Source: Christensenella sp. UBA1252 (GTDB lineage: Bacteria > Bacillota > Clostridia > Christensenellales > CAG-1252). Taken from it: 18,769 nt of DNA. Below are positions 1 through 8,643 of the stretch, in pieces. Numbering within the stretch: position 1 is the first letter of the stretch; every line of letters starts with the position of its first letter. The stretch is taken from NCBI GenBank assembly GCA_002308575.1, contig DBVY01000002.1, positions 2,751 through 21,519 on the forward strand. Direction: 5' to 3'. Both the position numbers and the translations under genes were made by a program. The notes beneath the pieces are model-generated. The model was not told where the DNA came from. It searched no databases and was given only the letters and a program-made list of their open reading frames with translations.

Positions 1-3000
1 AGGTCGAGCCACGAACTCGTTGCGAACGCGCTCCGCGCGGCGCAGACCGAGATCCGCAAATCGAACCCTCATTTTCAGATCTTCGTGATCCCCGGCAATC
101 ACGACCTTTATAACAGCGGCGCCCGATGCTATCTGCCTTCGGACGAAGAGCTCGCCTACCTGACGGAAGACGAGCAAACGGCGTTGATCCGTTCGTACGG
201 TTCGCGCATGGCGCTCCCCGTCAACCTCGTTGACTTTTACGAGATCTATCACGGACTCGGTTACGGTGAAGAAACGTTGGGCACCTTGGACTATTTCTAC
301 AAGAGCTCCTATTTCTACGGATGCGGTAACGCGGATTACAACCGCGCGCTCGCGCCGAACGATCCGACCGCGGACGAGATCGAATCGCAGAAGAGCGACC
401 CGACCGTTTTCGATAAAGCGACGCGCGCCGGCGGGCTCTCCTATATCGCGAGAATGGCGGACGGCTTTACCCTCGTGGCGATCGATTCCAACCGCCTTTC
501 TTACACCTCCCCTTTCACCTATTCCCCGATCGGCGACGACGCCTATCGTTTCGGCAGATGGACCTGCCAAACGGCGGGCGATATCAGCCACGAACAACTG
601 CTTTGGATCGAAAACGTACTGACCGAAAGCGAAAAGCCGACCGCGCTCGTCGGAGCGTCGCACCACTCCGTCGTTCCGCATACCGATATGGAAGACGAAA
701 TCACGACGCGCTTTATGGCGAGCGATTTTAGAACCGCATGCTACTATCTCGCCGATCTCGGCGTTCGCTACGTCTTTACGGGTCACGTTCACGCGAACGA
801 CGTCGCGACGTACGTTTCCCAAAAAGGGAACGTGCTTTACGATCTCGAAACTCCCTCGACAGCGGTCTACGGCGCGGCGATCCGCGTTGTCCGCCTCGAC
901 GTTATGCAAAGCGGCGCGGAAAAAGCGTTCGACAATCTGTACGCGATCGAATCGCTGAACGGAAAAGACACGGAGGATCTGATCGCCCATTTAAACGGCA
1001 GGATCTCTTCGATCCTTTCCTTGATCCCCGACTATTATCTGAACGAAGACTTGATCGTTAAACTGAAAAACAAAGCGAACGACCTTTCCGGTAAGACGAT
1101 CGCCGGCACGTTTACGGTCGGACAAGTCACGGTGGATCTTTTGAAAGACCTGATCGACGACGCGTTTACCCTCGACCTCGTAAAGCCCACGATCGAAAAC
1201 GGAACGTACGCGTTCCCGAAAGAAACGACGGCGGGTTATCACGCGCTCGACCTTGCGGCGGATCTCGTCGATTACCTATTCTCCCTCGATTGTTCGCTCG
1301 GAAAAGTTCCCGGCGGCTACACCCTCTCCGCGCTCGCGAAAGACCTCTATCGCCGCAATCTCGTCGGCGCGGAATACGCTTCTTTGACCCCCGAGCTGAC
1401 CGCGGTCTGCGAAGCGCTCGACAGCGGCGAATTGACCGAAAAACTATTATCGACCGTTTACGATTTTCTGATGCCCCAACTTTGCGTTCTGTTCGACGCT
1501 CCGATTTCTTTGGACACGCCGCTCGAAAGCGGGAAGGGCTTCGATCTCTCTTCCTATGCCGCGCGCTACGAAGCCGCCTCGGGAACGGAGATCGGAAAGG
1601 CGGCTTTCAACCTTTTGAAAAACAATTCCGTGACCTCGATCCGCACGCTTGCGATCGCCCTGAAAAAGATCTCGCAAAACGCGATTATAAGCGCGATCCT
1701 TTCCGGCATAGACGCTTCCGCGGTCACGAAGGTTTTATCCTACGTAAATAAGATCACGCCGAAAACCGACCTCACGACCTTTTTGAACCAAGAGTTCGTT
1801 GAGAAATACGTTACGCCCTCTCTGTATCGCGACTTGGGCGCCTATGCGAAACGGATCGCTCTTTCTTACGCGCTCGATCCTTCGCCCGACGGCACGACGA
1901 TCGAAAAGGACGGCGACGTTTTGCGTTACGCGTATCCGACCGACTCCCTTTTGACCCTACGCCTTTCGAACGGATCGGTCGCGTACGGCGGCGCCTATTC
2001 TTTCCGAGGCGCACTCGGGATCGAGGACAATCCGCCGACCCAAGAGGACGGCAGACTGCCCGAGATGATCAGCCTTTCTTACGGCGAAGATCCCTATCGA
2101 CTGATCAACGTAAAATGGTTTACGCGCATACAAACCCCGATCGATCAATTCGAAGCGTCGGAGAGTTACGTGCAATATTACGGCGAAACCAAACCGGGCG
2201 CCCTCTTCCTCGCCGGCGGCGAAAAAGTTACGCTGACCCTTCCTTTGATCGATCTCGGCTTTTTCTATCTGACGAGCACGAAGGTCGAATACGAAATGCA
2301 CACCGCGTCTTTGTATATCGGCGATTTCGCGGACGGCGAAACGATCTCTTTCCGCGTCGGCAGCGACGAAACCGGTTGGAGTGACGTTTACACGTTCAAG
2401 AAAAAGGCGGCGAACGGGAAAACGACCGTCCTTGCGGCGGCGGATTTACAGGGATCGGTCGAAGAGGATTACGCACGCTGCGCGGACAGCGCGGCGATCG
2501 CTTTATCCGTCACGCCGAACGCAGACCTCTTTATCAGCGCGGGCGACAACGTTCAAAAAGGCGACAACGTTTCTCAATGGTCTTGGTTGATGCGCCGAAA
2601 CGCGGCTCTCTTTTCGCATTACGTCACCGTAACGGCGGCGGGCGAAGCGGAAACCTCCGGCGCCATCGACTACCTTGCTCCGCTCGGCGGCGCGACCGCA
2701 ACCTATAAAAACGAAGAGAAGAACGGTTATTACGCCTCTTTCGATCTCGAAAACGCCCATTTCGTGATTTTGAACACAAACGACCTTGCTCCGAACGGAA
2801 CACTTTCGGCGGCGCAGACCGAATGGCTGACGAACGATCTCGACGCGGCGGACGGCAAATGGAAGATCGTCGTTATGCATAAAGGCATCCATTCGGCGGG
2901 CATCCACGCTTCGGACGACGACGTTTCCGCCTTGCGCGCTTCGCTGACGGGGCTTTTCGCTTCGCACGGCGTTTCCCTCGTTTTGGAGGGGCACGACCAC

Positions 3001-3936
3001 GCCTATTCGGTCAGCGAATTCATCGCGGCGGACGGAAGCGCCGCCAAGGTTTCCTATGACGAAATCGGCAATGCGGTCGCCCCGAACGGCGTTCTTTATT
3101 TAAGCCTCGGTTCGCTCGGCGACCTTTTCTATCGCTATTCGTACGGCGAAAATCCTCTCCTGCAAGATCGCTCGAACGAAGGACACCTACTCTCCTCGCT
3201 CGGCGAATACCTGACGGACGATATGCGCCTCGAACTCGTCGGCGCGCCCTCCTTCGCGTCCTTGGAGATCACCACGGAAAAGCTTTCGATCCTAACCTAT
3301 GCGATCAAGGATGCAGCCGCCGTTTTGATCGACAGCCTTTCGATCGTTCAAACCCCCGAATCGCTCGCCGCACCCTCTTTCTCTTTCAAACTCGAACACG
3401 ACCTCGTCGTGGAAAACTTTTCTTCCGTCAAGTTAAAGAACGCGCGCGTCGTTTCCTTCTACACGACGGACGAAAACGGAACCACGCGCTATTTGAAAGG
3501 CTATTCGGTCGGGGAAAACGTCCAAAGCCGCTACGTCCTCAAAGACGGAAAAGCCTATCTCGCGTCGGCGTGTTTCGTGGCGACGGCGGAGGCCTCGGAT
3601 CCTTCGGGCGTCTATGCGCCCCTGCCCCGCGCGGAGTTCATCGCGCTCGTTCCCTATCAAGGCACGACGGCGATGCGCGTTTGGGCGTTCGCTTTGATCC
3701 TTTCCCTGTCCGGCGCGGCGCTCCTCGGCGGCGCGACGGCGGTTTTCCTGATCCTCAAAAAGAAGCGCGCCCGAAACGCACAAAGCAGAGATACGGCAGC
3801 GGCGCCCGAGCCCGAGAAGAAGGAAATCGAACAAGCAATCGGCGAGAGCGAAACGACCGATTCAAGCGGCGAAGAGGCGAAAGCGGACGAACCGAACGAA
3901 CAAAAAGAAATCAAAAACGAAGAACAAGAGGGATAA
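1..3936 (+). CDS. Large surface-anchored double metallophosphoesterase, 5' end missing
   Basis: The frame is open from the first base, so the gene starts upstream; 1311 residues are visible. Unit 1 (about residues 1-300) is a calcineurin-like metallophosphoesterase. It keeps GNHD at 94-105, a histidine pair at 661-666 and GHVH at 781-792; its first two metal motifs must lie outside the window. About 390 residues without a recognised domain follow. A fibronectin-III-like domain (from about 2065) then leads into a purple-acid-phosphatase-like unit: Asp at 2443, GDN at 2542-2550, VMHK near 2872-2883 and GHDH at 2989-3000. The usual GNHE of this unit reads GEAE (2641-2652). Near the C-terminus a hydrophobic helix (about 3673-3756) is followed by KKKRAR and an acidic tail, which fits a membrane-anchored exported protein with most of its mass outside the cell. 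The signal peptide would be upstream. Substrate is unknown: phosphomonoesters, nucleotides and phosphodiesters are all possible. Family is secure, function is not. Confidence 0.85.
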   Translation, partial: RSSHELVANALRAAQTEIRKSNPHFQIFVIPGNHDLYNSGARCYLPSDEELAYLTEDEQTALIRSYGSRMALPVNLVDFYEIYHGLGYGEETLGTLDYFYKSSYFYGCGNADYNRALAPNDPTADEIESQKSDPTVFDKATRAGGLSYIARMADGFTLVAIDSNRLSYTSPFTYSPIGDDAYRFGRWTCQTAGDISHEQLLWIENVLTESEKPTALVGASHHSVVPHTDMEDEITTRFMASDFRTACYYLADLGVRYVFTGHVHANDVATYVSQKGNVLYDLETPSTAVYGAAIRVVRLDVMQSGAEKAFDNLYAIESLNGKDTEDLIAHLNGRISSILSLIPDYYLNEDLIVKLKNKANDLSGKTIAGTFTVGQVTVDLLKDLIDDAFTLDLVKPTIENGTYAFPKETTAGYHALDLAADLVDYLFSLDCSLGKVPGGYTLSALAKDLYRRNLVGAEYASLTPELTAVCEALDSGELTEKLLSTVYDFLMPQLCVLFDAPISLDTPLESGKGFDLSSYAARYEAASGTEIGKAAFNLLKNNSVTSIRTLAIALKKISQNAIISAILSGIDASAVTKVLSYVNKITPKTDLTTFLNQEFVEKYVTPSLYRDLGAYAKRIALSYALDPSPDGTTIEKDGDVLRYAYPTDSLLTLRLSNGSVAYGGAYSFRGALGIEDNPPTQEDGRLPEMISLSYGEDPYRLINVKWFTRIQTPIDQFEASESYVQYYGETKPGALFLAGGEKVTLTLPLIDLGFFYLTSTKVEYEMHTASLYIGDFADGETISFRVGSDETGWSDVYTFKKKAANGKTTVLAAADLQGSVEEDYARCADSAAIALSVTPNADLFISAGDNVQKGDNVSQWSWLMRRNAALFSHYVTVTAAGEAETSGAIDYLAPLGGATATYKNEEKNGYYASFDLENAHFVILNTNDLAPNGTLSAAQTEWLTNDLDAADGKWKIVVMHKGIHSAGIHASDDDVSALRASLTGLFASHGVSLVLEGHDHAYSVSEFIAADGSAAKVSYDEIGNAVAPNGVLYLSLGSLGDLFYRYSYGENPLLQDRSNEGHLLSSLGEYLTDDMRLELVGAPSFASLEITTEKLSILTYAIKDAAAVLIDSLSIVQTPESLAAPSFSFKLEHDLVVENFSSVKLKNARVVSFYTTDENGTTRYLKGYSVGENVQSRYVLKDGKAYLASACFVATAEASDPSGVYAPLPRAEFIALVPYQGTTAMRVWAFALILSLSGAALLGGATAVFLILKKKRARNAQSRDTAAAPEPEKKEIEQAIGESETTDSSGEEAKADEPNEQKEIKNEEQEG

Positions 3937-3956
3937 AACTTCATTAGGAGAACGAT

Positions 3957-4880
3957 ATGCAGGAATTCAAACTCAAAAGTTTTGACGACACGGAGATCTA
4001 TTGCACCCTTTGGGACGACGTCGAATCGCCGAAAGGCGTCGTGCAACTGCTTCACGGTATGAGCGAATACGGCGGTCATTACGACGGCTTCGCAAGATAC
4101 CTGAATTCGCGCGGCTATATCGCCTTTGCGGACGATCATCGCGCGCACGGAAGGACGGAAACGGACGAGGAACGCGGCAGGCATAAGGGAAACATTTTCC
4201 TCGATACCTTGAAAGATGAGCTCTTCTTCCGCGAATGGCTCAAACAAAAGTACGACTTGCCGATCTTCCTCGCGGGGCACTCCTACGGCAGTTTCCTCTG
4301 CCAAGCGTTCGCCGAAGCGGGCACGGACGTTCCCGCGATCGCGATCTACGGCACCGGACATATGCGCACGCTCTGCAACATCGGCAAGGTTTTGACCTTT
4401 CCCCTCTTCCTCGTTGCGAGGAACTGGCGCCCGAAATTCGTAAACTTCCTTTCGGATAACCTTTTCAAATTCAAGGGCGACAAGGGGAAAGCGCAATGGA
4501 TCAACGACAACGCGGAGCTCCGCGAAGCGTTTATGAAAGGCACCTATACGCACACGGATATGAGTTTGGCGTTCGATTTCCATATGATGAACGAAACGAC
4601 CAAATTGTATCGCAAAAAGAACCTCGCGAAGCTGAACCCTAAAACGCCGATCGGGCTTTTCTGCGGAACGCAGGACATCATCGGTCTTTGCAAGAGGGGC
4701 GCGATCAAACTCGACAAAACGTATAAGGCATACGGCGTTCCGAGCGAGCTCCGCTTTTACGAAGGCTCTCGCCACGAAGTCGTGTACGGAAAAAACGCCG
4801 ATCAAGCGCGGGCGGATATCGCCGATTTCTTCGACAAATTTATCCCCGCTTCCTTGCAAAACGAAGAGAGCGGGAAATAG
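3957..4880 (+). CDS. Alpha/beta hydrolase, monoacylglycerol lipase-like
   Basis: This 307-residue protein has the serine-hydrolase layout of the monoacylglycerol lipase / lysophospholipase group (Hydrolase_4). LLHGMSEYG at 31-39 supplies the oxyanion-hole HG. The nucleophile elbow is GHSYG with Ser109. The likely acid is Asp240 (CGTQD) and the catalytic His is His273 (GSRHE). Length is normal for the family. No signal peptide is seen, so it probably works in the cytoplasm on acylglycerols or lysolipids. The ATG is set by AGGAG at 3946-3950, six bases upstream. It follows the phosphoesterase gene after 20 bases and probably shares its transcript, while the next gene has its own promoter. The exact substrate cannot be read from the sequence; a general carboxylesterase is the main alternative. 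Confidence 0.85.
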   Translation: MQEFKLKSFDDTEIYCTLWDDVESPKGVVQLLHGMSEYGGHYDGFARYLNSRGYIAFADDHRAHGRTETDEERGRHKGNIFLDTLKDELFFREWLKQKYDLPIFLAGHSYGSFLCQAFAEAGTDVPAIAIYGTGHMRTLCNIGKVLTFPLFLVARNWRPKFVNFLSDNLFKFKGDKGKAQWINDNAELREAFMKGTYTHTDMSLAFDFHMMNETTKLYRKKNLAKLNPKTPIGLFCGTQDIIGLCKRGAIKLDKTYKAYGVPSELRFYEGSRHEVVYGKNADQARADIADFFDKFIPASLQNEESGK

Positions 4881-4908
4881 AGAGGCAACCGACTTTGCGC
4901 GAATTTGA

Positions 4909-4938
4909 TTGATTCGGTTCGCGCTCGCGTGCTATAAT
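4909..4938 (+). promoter_or_regulatory. Sigma-A-type promoter for the YhhN-family gene
   Basis: TTGATT at 4909-4914 and a perfect TATAAT at 4933-4938 are 18 bases apart. Transcription would start near 4945, leaving a leader of only about 20 bases that contains the ribosome site GGAGGT (4955-4960). There is no room for a riboswitch. Confidence 0.75.
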
Positions 4939-4966
4939 ATAGCAAATCCTTTTCGGAGGTACAAAA

Positions 4967-5695
4967 ATGGTAACGTATATTTTGCTTGCCCTCGGCGGCT
5001 TCAGCGCGATCTTCTTTCTGCTCTTCCGCGATAAAGACGGGGGCGTCCTTCCCACGGCGCTCAAAACGCTGACCAGTCTTCTCTTCGTGGCGACGGCGAT
5101 CGCCGCGATCGTCGGCAACTATAATCTGACGGGCGCCGCTTCTTTCAAGAAGACCGCGTTTATGGGTTTGATCGTAATGGGACTCGTTTGCGACTTGGTC
5201 GGCGACGTATTCCTCGATCTCAAAATCACCTATCTCGAAACGAACGTGCGCCACAGCGATCTCTATACCTATATCGGAATGATCGTTTTCAGCGCGGGAC
5301 ATATTCTCTACATCATTGCGGTTTCGATCTTTTACGGTTTTACTCCTTGGACGATTTTGATCGCGGTCGGCGGCGCAGCCTCCGTCTTCGGAGCGGGCAT
5401 GTTCTTGATGAAATTGGATTTCGGAAAGTTCTTGATCCCCACGATCATTTACGTCTTCCTGCTCGCGTTCTTTATCGCGTGTTCCGCGACGGCGGGCGTG
5501 TTAACGAGCTTTAACCTCTCGATCGTTCTGCTGCTCGTCAGCTCCGTGATGTTCCTCGCTTCCGATATGTTCCTCGGTTTGATCTATTTCGACGGGAACG
5601 AAAGCAAGATCATCATCGTGATCGATCACGCGCTCTATTACGGCGCGCAATTCCTGCTCGCTTTAAGCCTGCTTTACGTCGGCGTAAGAGTCTGA
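4967..5695 (+). CDS. YhhN-family membrane protein, lysoplasmalogenase-like
   Basis: This 242-residue, almost wholly hydrophobic protein has about eight transmembrane segments. It shows family marks of YhhN/TMEM86: an early Lys in a PTALKTLTS stretch, GDVFLDL after the third helix, an FSAGHILYI block, SDMFLGL near residue 200, and HALYYGAQFLLAL near the C-terminus. Characterised relatives (animal TMEM86B, some bacterial members) hydrolyse the vinyl-ether bond of lysoplasmalogens, which fits an anaerobe since many Clostridia make plasmalogens; activity of this protein is inferred. GGAGGT six bases before the ATG fixes the start. It has its own promoter and ends at a strong terminator, so it can be a single-gene unit, although it lies just downstream of a lipase-like hydrolase. 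Confidence 0.8.
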   Translation: MVTYILLALGGFSAIFFLLFRDKDGGVLPTALKTLTSLLFVATAIAAIVGNYNLTGAASFKKTAFMGLIVMGLVCDLVGDVFLDLKITYLETNVRHSDLYTYIGMIVFSAGHILYIIAVSIFYGFTPWTILIAVGGAASVFGAGMFLMKLDFGKFLIPTIIYVFLLAFFIACSATAGVLTSFNLSIVLLLVSSVMFLASDMFLGLIYFDGNESKIIIVIDHALYYGAQFLLALSLLYVGVRV

Positions 5696-5712
5696 TTAAA
5701 AATTCATTCGTT

Positions 5713-5748
5713 AAAAAAGATCCGACAACCGGTTGTCGGATCTTTTTT
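5713..5748. terminator. Perfect bidirectional intrinsic terminator
   Basis: A 36-base perfect inverted repeat is centred between 5730 and 5731. A six-A tract leads into the stem GATCCGACAACC, which is mirrored and followed by six T and further T-rich sequence. Both strands therefore show a GC-containing stem followed by a T tract. It separates the convergent YhhN-family gene (+) and metH (-) and can end both transcripts. Confidence 0.93.
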
Positions 5749-5768
5749 CTTTCTTTTATCTTTTTGTC

Positions 5769-8045
5769 TTATTTTCGAATGACTTCCTGCGCGATCTTGA
5801 CCGTTTCCAAAGCGTCCTTTCCGTAATAATCCGCGCCGACTTCCGCCGCGTACTCCTTCGTCAAGACGGCGCCGCCGACCGCCACGCGCGCGGTAGAACC
5901 CGCCGCTTTTAACGCTTCGATCGTGCGCTTCATCGAGGGCACGGTCGTCGTCATCAAGGCGGATAATCCAACGAGGGGCGCATGCGTTTTTTGCCACGCC
6001 GCAACGACCTCTTCTTCGGGCACGTCCTTTCCGAGATCGAGGACTTTGAACCCGTAACTTTGCAGGAGCATTTTGACGATATTCTTTCCGATATCGTGGA
6101 TATCGCCTTTGACCGTGGCGAGGATCACGTCGGGCGAAGCGTTGTCCTCTTCCTCGCGCCGCATGACTTCCATTCCCTTTTTCACGACTTCCGCCGCGGC
6201 GATCAAACGGGGCAAAAACACTTCGCCTTTTTCAAACTTCGCGCCGATATCGTTCAGCGCGGGGATAAACTCTTCGTTGATCACGTCGAGCGGCGCGCGC
6301 GTTTTCAGCGCCTCTTTGACCGCGTTTTCAACGCCGCCCACGACGCCGCAAAAGATCATACCGCGGATCCCTTCGGCGCCCTCTTTGTCAAACGTAAAGT
6401 AGGACGAAGTATCGAGCGAGATCAACTTGCCCGCAAGCGCTTCGGCATAGTCCGAAACGAGGGGGTTTAAGATCGGCGCGGAAAGCCCCGCATGCAGACA
6501 GCGCGACAAAAACGCCGCGTTGATCTTGGCTCTGTCCGGCATTCCGAAACTGATGTTGCTGACGCCGAGCACCGTCTTTACGCCGAGCTCTTTCGTAACC
6601 TTTTCCACGGCGAGCGCGGTTTCTTCCGCCTGCGTTTCGTCCGTTGCGATCGTCATGACCAAGCAGTCGATCAAAACGTCTTTCTTGGGAATTCCCTGCG
6701 CCGTCAGAGCGGAAACGAGTTTCTCCGCGAACGCGAAACGCTCTTCGTGCGTCTTCGGCATCGTGTCGCCGAGGCAAAGACCGACGAGCGCCGCGCCGTA
6801 CTTTTTCGCGATCGGCGCGATCTGTTCGACGCTCTCCTTTTTGAGGTTGACCGAATTGATGATCGGCTTACCCGCATACACGCGACAAGCGGCTTCGAGC
6901 GCCTCTTTCGAAGAAGAATCGAGTTGAAGCGGCAGATCGATCGTGCCTTGGAGCTCCTTGACGACTTTGGTTAAAACCTTTTTTTCGTCGAGCTCGGGCA
7001 AACCGACGTTTACGTCCAAAATATCCGCGCCCGCTCTCTCTTGGTCGATCGCTTCGCGCAGGAGATAATCCATATCCCCTTCGATCAAAGCGGCTTTGAG
7101 CTTTTTCTTGCCGGTCGGGTTCAACCGTTCGCCGATGATCTTGACGCCTTCGTCGAGGATCACGGTCTTGGTCGCACTCGTAGCGGCGGTCACCTCTTTG
7201 ACAAAGCGGGCAACGGGGCGCATCCCTTTCAGCGCCTCTTTCAATGCGGAGATAAAGGCGGGCGACGTTCCGCAACAACCGCCGAGAATCGAAACGCCCG
7301 CTTTTGCGATTTCTTTCATCGCGTCGGCAAAGGAAGACGGCGTGTCGTCGTAGACGGTTTTTCCGTTTTCGACGCGCGGCAGACCCGCGTTCGGTTGCAC
7401 GATCACGGGGCAAGTCGCGTACTCGCAGACCTTTTTCACGATCGGAAGCATATCCTTGGCGCCGAGCGAACAGTTGATACCGACGGCGTCCGCGTGCAAA
7501 GCGCACAGCGTGATCGTTGCGGTCACGGGGTCGGTTCCGAGAAAAGTCCTGCCGTCCTCCATATAGGTCATCGTTACGTAGACGGGAAGGTCGGTGTTTT
7601 CTTTTGCGGCGAGGAGCGCGCATTTCGCTTCCAAAAGGTCGCTCATCGTTTCGATCAAAACGAGATCCGCGCCCGCTTCCGCGCCCCAGATCATGATTTT
7701 TTTATAGTTCTCGTAGGCTTCGTCGAAGGACAACGTTCCGTTCGGCTCCAAAAGAGCGCCGTGGGAAGAAACGTCCAGCGCGACCTTTTTCGCGCCCGAC
7801 GCTTTCGCGAGCGCAACGCCGCGCTTAATGACCTCTTCGACGTCCACGCCCTTCATTTTGAAGGGGTTCGCGCCGAACGTATTCGCGGTAACGACGTCCG
7901 CGCCGGCTTTGACGTACGCTTCGTGGATCGCGGAAACGATCTCGGGGTGGGTAACGTTATAAAGTTCGGGGAAAGCGCCCGCTTTGAGCCCTCTCTCCTG
8001 CAACATCGTTCCCATCGCGCCGTCGAAAATCAAAAATTCATTCAT
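5769..8045 (-). CDS. metH: Cobalamin-dependent methionine synthase, short form without reactivation domain
   Basis: The protein transfers a methyl group from 5-methyltetrahydrofolate through cobalamin to homocysteine. Its 758 residues hold the family's first modules in order. The homocysteine S-methyltransferase domain covers about 1-290, with zinc ligands Cys192 (GINC) and Cys257/Cys258 (GGCCG). The pterin-binding domain covers about 300-550 (GERLNPTG, DVNVG). The B12 cap and Rossmann domain cover about 555-758, with DIHDIG supplying the cobalt-ligand His650, Ser695 and GG at 724-725. The full E. coli enzyme is about 1,230 residues; the AdoMet-binding reactivation domain is absent here and is encoded by the gene just upstream in the operon. 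GGGAG lies a few bases before the ATG, 19 bases after the preceding stop. The gene ends at the 5713-5748 terminator. Related methyltransferases share these modules, but the complete set plus metF makes MetH the clear reading. Confidence 0.93.
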   Translation of the reverse strand: MNEFLIFDGAMGTMLQERGLKAGAFPELYNVTHPEIVSAIHEAYVKAGADVVTANTFGANPFKMKGVDVEEVIKRGVALAKASGAKKVALDVSSHGALLEPNGTLSFDEAYENYKKIMIWGAEAGADLVLIETMSDLLEAKCALLAAKENTDLPVYVTMTYMEDGRTFLGTDPVTATITLCALHADAVGINCSLGAKDMLPIVKKVCEYATCPVIVQPNAGLPRVENGKTVYDDTPSSFADAMKEIAKAGVSILGGCCGTSPAFISALKEALKGMRPVARFVKEVTAATSATKTVILDEGVKIIGERLNPTGKKKLKAALIEGDMDYLLREAIDQERAGADILDVNVGLPELDEKKVLTKVVKELQGTIDLPLQLDSSSKEALEAACRVYAGKPIINSVNLKKESVEQIAPIAKKYGAALVGLCLGDTMPKTHEERFAFAEKLVSALTAQGIPKKDVLIDCLVMTIATDETQAEETALAVEKVTKELGVKTVLGVSNISFGMPDRAKINAAFLSRCLHAGLSAPILNPLVSDYAEALAGKLISLDTSSYFTFDKEGAEGIRGMIFCGVVGGVENAVKEALKTRAPLDVINEEFIPALNDIGAKFEKGEVFLPRLIAAAEVVKKGMEVMRREEEDNASPDVILATVKGDIHDIGKNIVKMLLQSYGFKVLDLGKDVPEEEVVAAWQKTHAPLVGLSALMTTTVPSMKRTIEALKAAGSTARVAVGGAVLTKEYAAEVGADYYGKDALETVKIAQEVIRK

Positions 8046-8064
8046 ATCTTTCTCCCGATTTCGT

Positions 8065-8643
8065 TCAAAATGCGCCGCAAACGCCGACGATACTTTTCCT
8101 CGGCAACAAAAGCCCGCCTTCCGTTACGGAAAGACCGATCTTTTTCGCCGCGTTCAGAGCGCGCGCGATCGCTTCGTTCGCGCCGAGCGGCAAATCTCCG
8201 TAGCCGGGGCAAAACCGAAAATTCGTTTCGAGTCCTCTCTCTTTGAGCGCCTCTCTTTCCTTTTGCAACAGTTCGTCCGCCGCAAGCTCCGCGAGAACGC
8301 TTGCGATCGCGTTCAACGCAACGCTTTCCGAGGGGCGCGCGATCGACAGCTCCTTGATCCTTTTATCGAGGGAGGCGCCGAGCGTAAACGCCTGAAACAA
8401 GCCATGCGAAGCGCCCGCCAAATGCTTTTTTATGCTTTCGCCCGCGAGCACTACGTCCGCGCCTTCGAAGCGCACGCCGTCCTCTCTCGATTTGATCGGA
8501 AACAGGGCGCAAAGAGATCTCGGGCAAAAGACAGAAGCGTTTTCGTCGTACACCTTTTCCATCAGTTTTTCGGACAACGGATCGCTCTCCCTCGCGCCGA
8601 GGGAAGCGCAAGCGGCTTTCAAAACGCGCGCTTTATCCATCAT
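8065..8643 (-). CDS. Stand-alone methionine synthase reactivation domain
   Basis: This 192-residue protein matches the C-terminal activation domain of MetH (Met_synt_B12 family). RFCPGYGDLPL at 143-153 contains the RxxxGY AdoMet-binding signature (Arg143, Gly147, Tyr148), and LLLPRKSIVGVCG at 178-190 matches the end of that domain. When cob(I)alamin in MetH is accidentally oxidised, this domain binds AdoMet and allows reductive methylation of the cofactor. The gene sits between metF and a metH that lacks this region. The metF stop and this start overlap by four bases (ATGA at 8640-8643) and no strong ribosome site is seen, so translation is probably coupled to metF. A second ATG follows directly, so the protein could begin at residue 2. 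In Thermotoga maritima a separate protein of this kind is known to be needed by a short MetH. Confidence 0.88.
   Translation of the reverse strand: MMDKARVLKAACASLGARESDPLSEKLMEKVYDENASVFCPRSLCALFPIKSREDGVRFEGADVVLAGESIKKHLAGASHGLFQAFTLGASLDKRIKELSIARPSESVALNAIASVLAELAADELLQKEREALKERGLETNFRFCPGYGDLPLGANEAIARALNAAKKIGLSVTEGGLLLPRKSIVGVCGAF

Noticed and set aside
3657-4859. 400-codon open frame on the minus strand opposite the hydrolase gene
   Set aside because: It lies opposite two convincing plus-strand genes, its translation is Arg/Val/Phe-rich with no recognisable domain, and no ribosome site fits. Long antisense frames are common in DNA with this codon use.
7041-8246. 401-codon open frame on the plus strand opposite metH
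   Set aside because: It is a mirror of the strongly conserved metH and reactivation-domain genes. The protein is rich in Arg, Asp and Phe without any motif.
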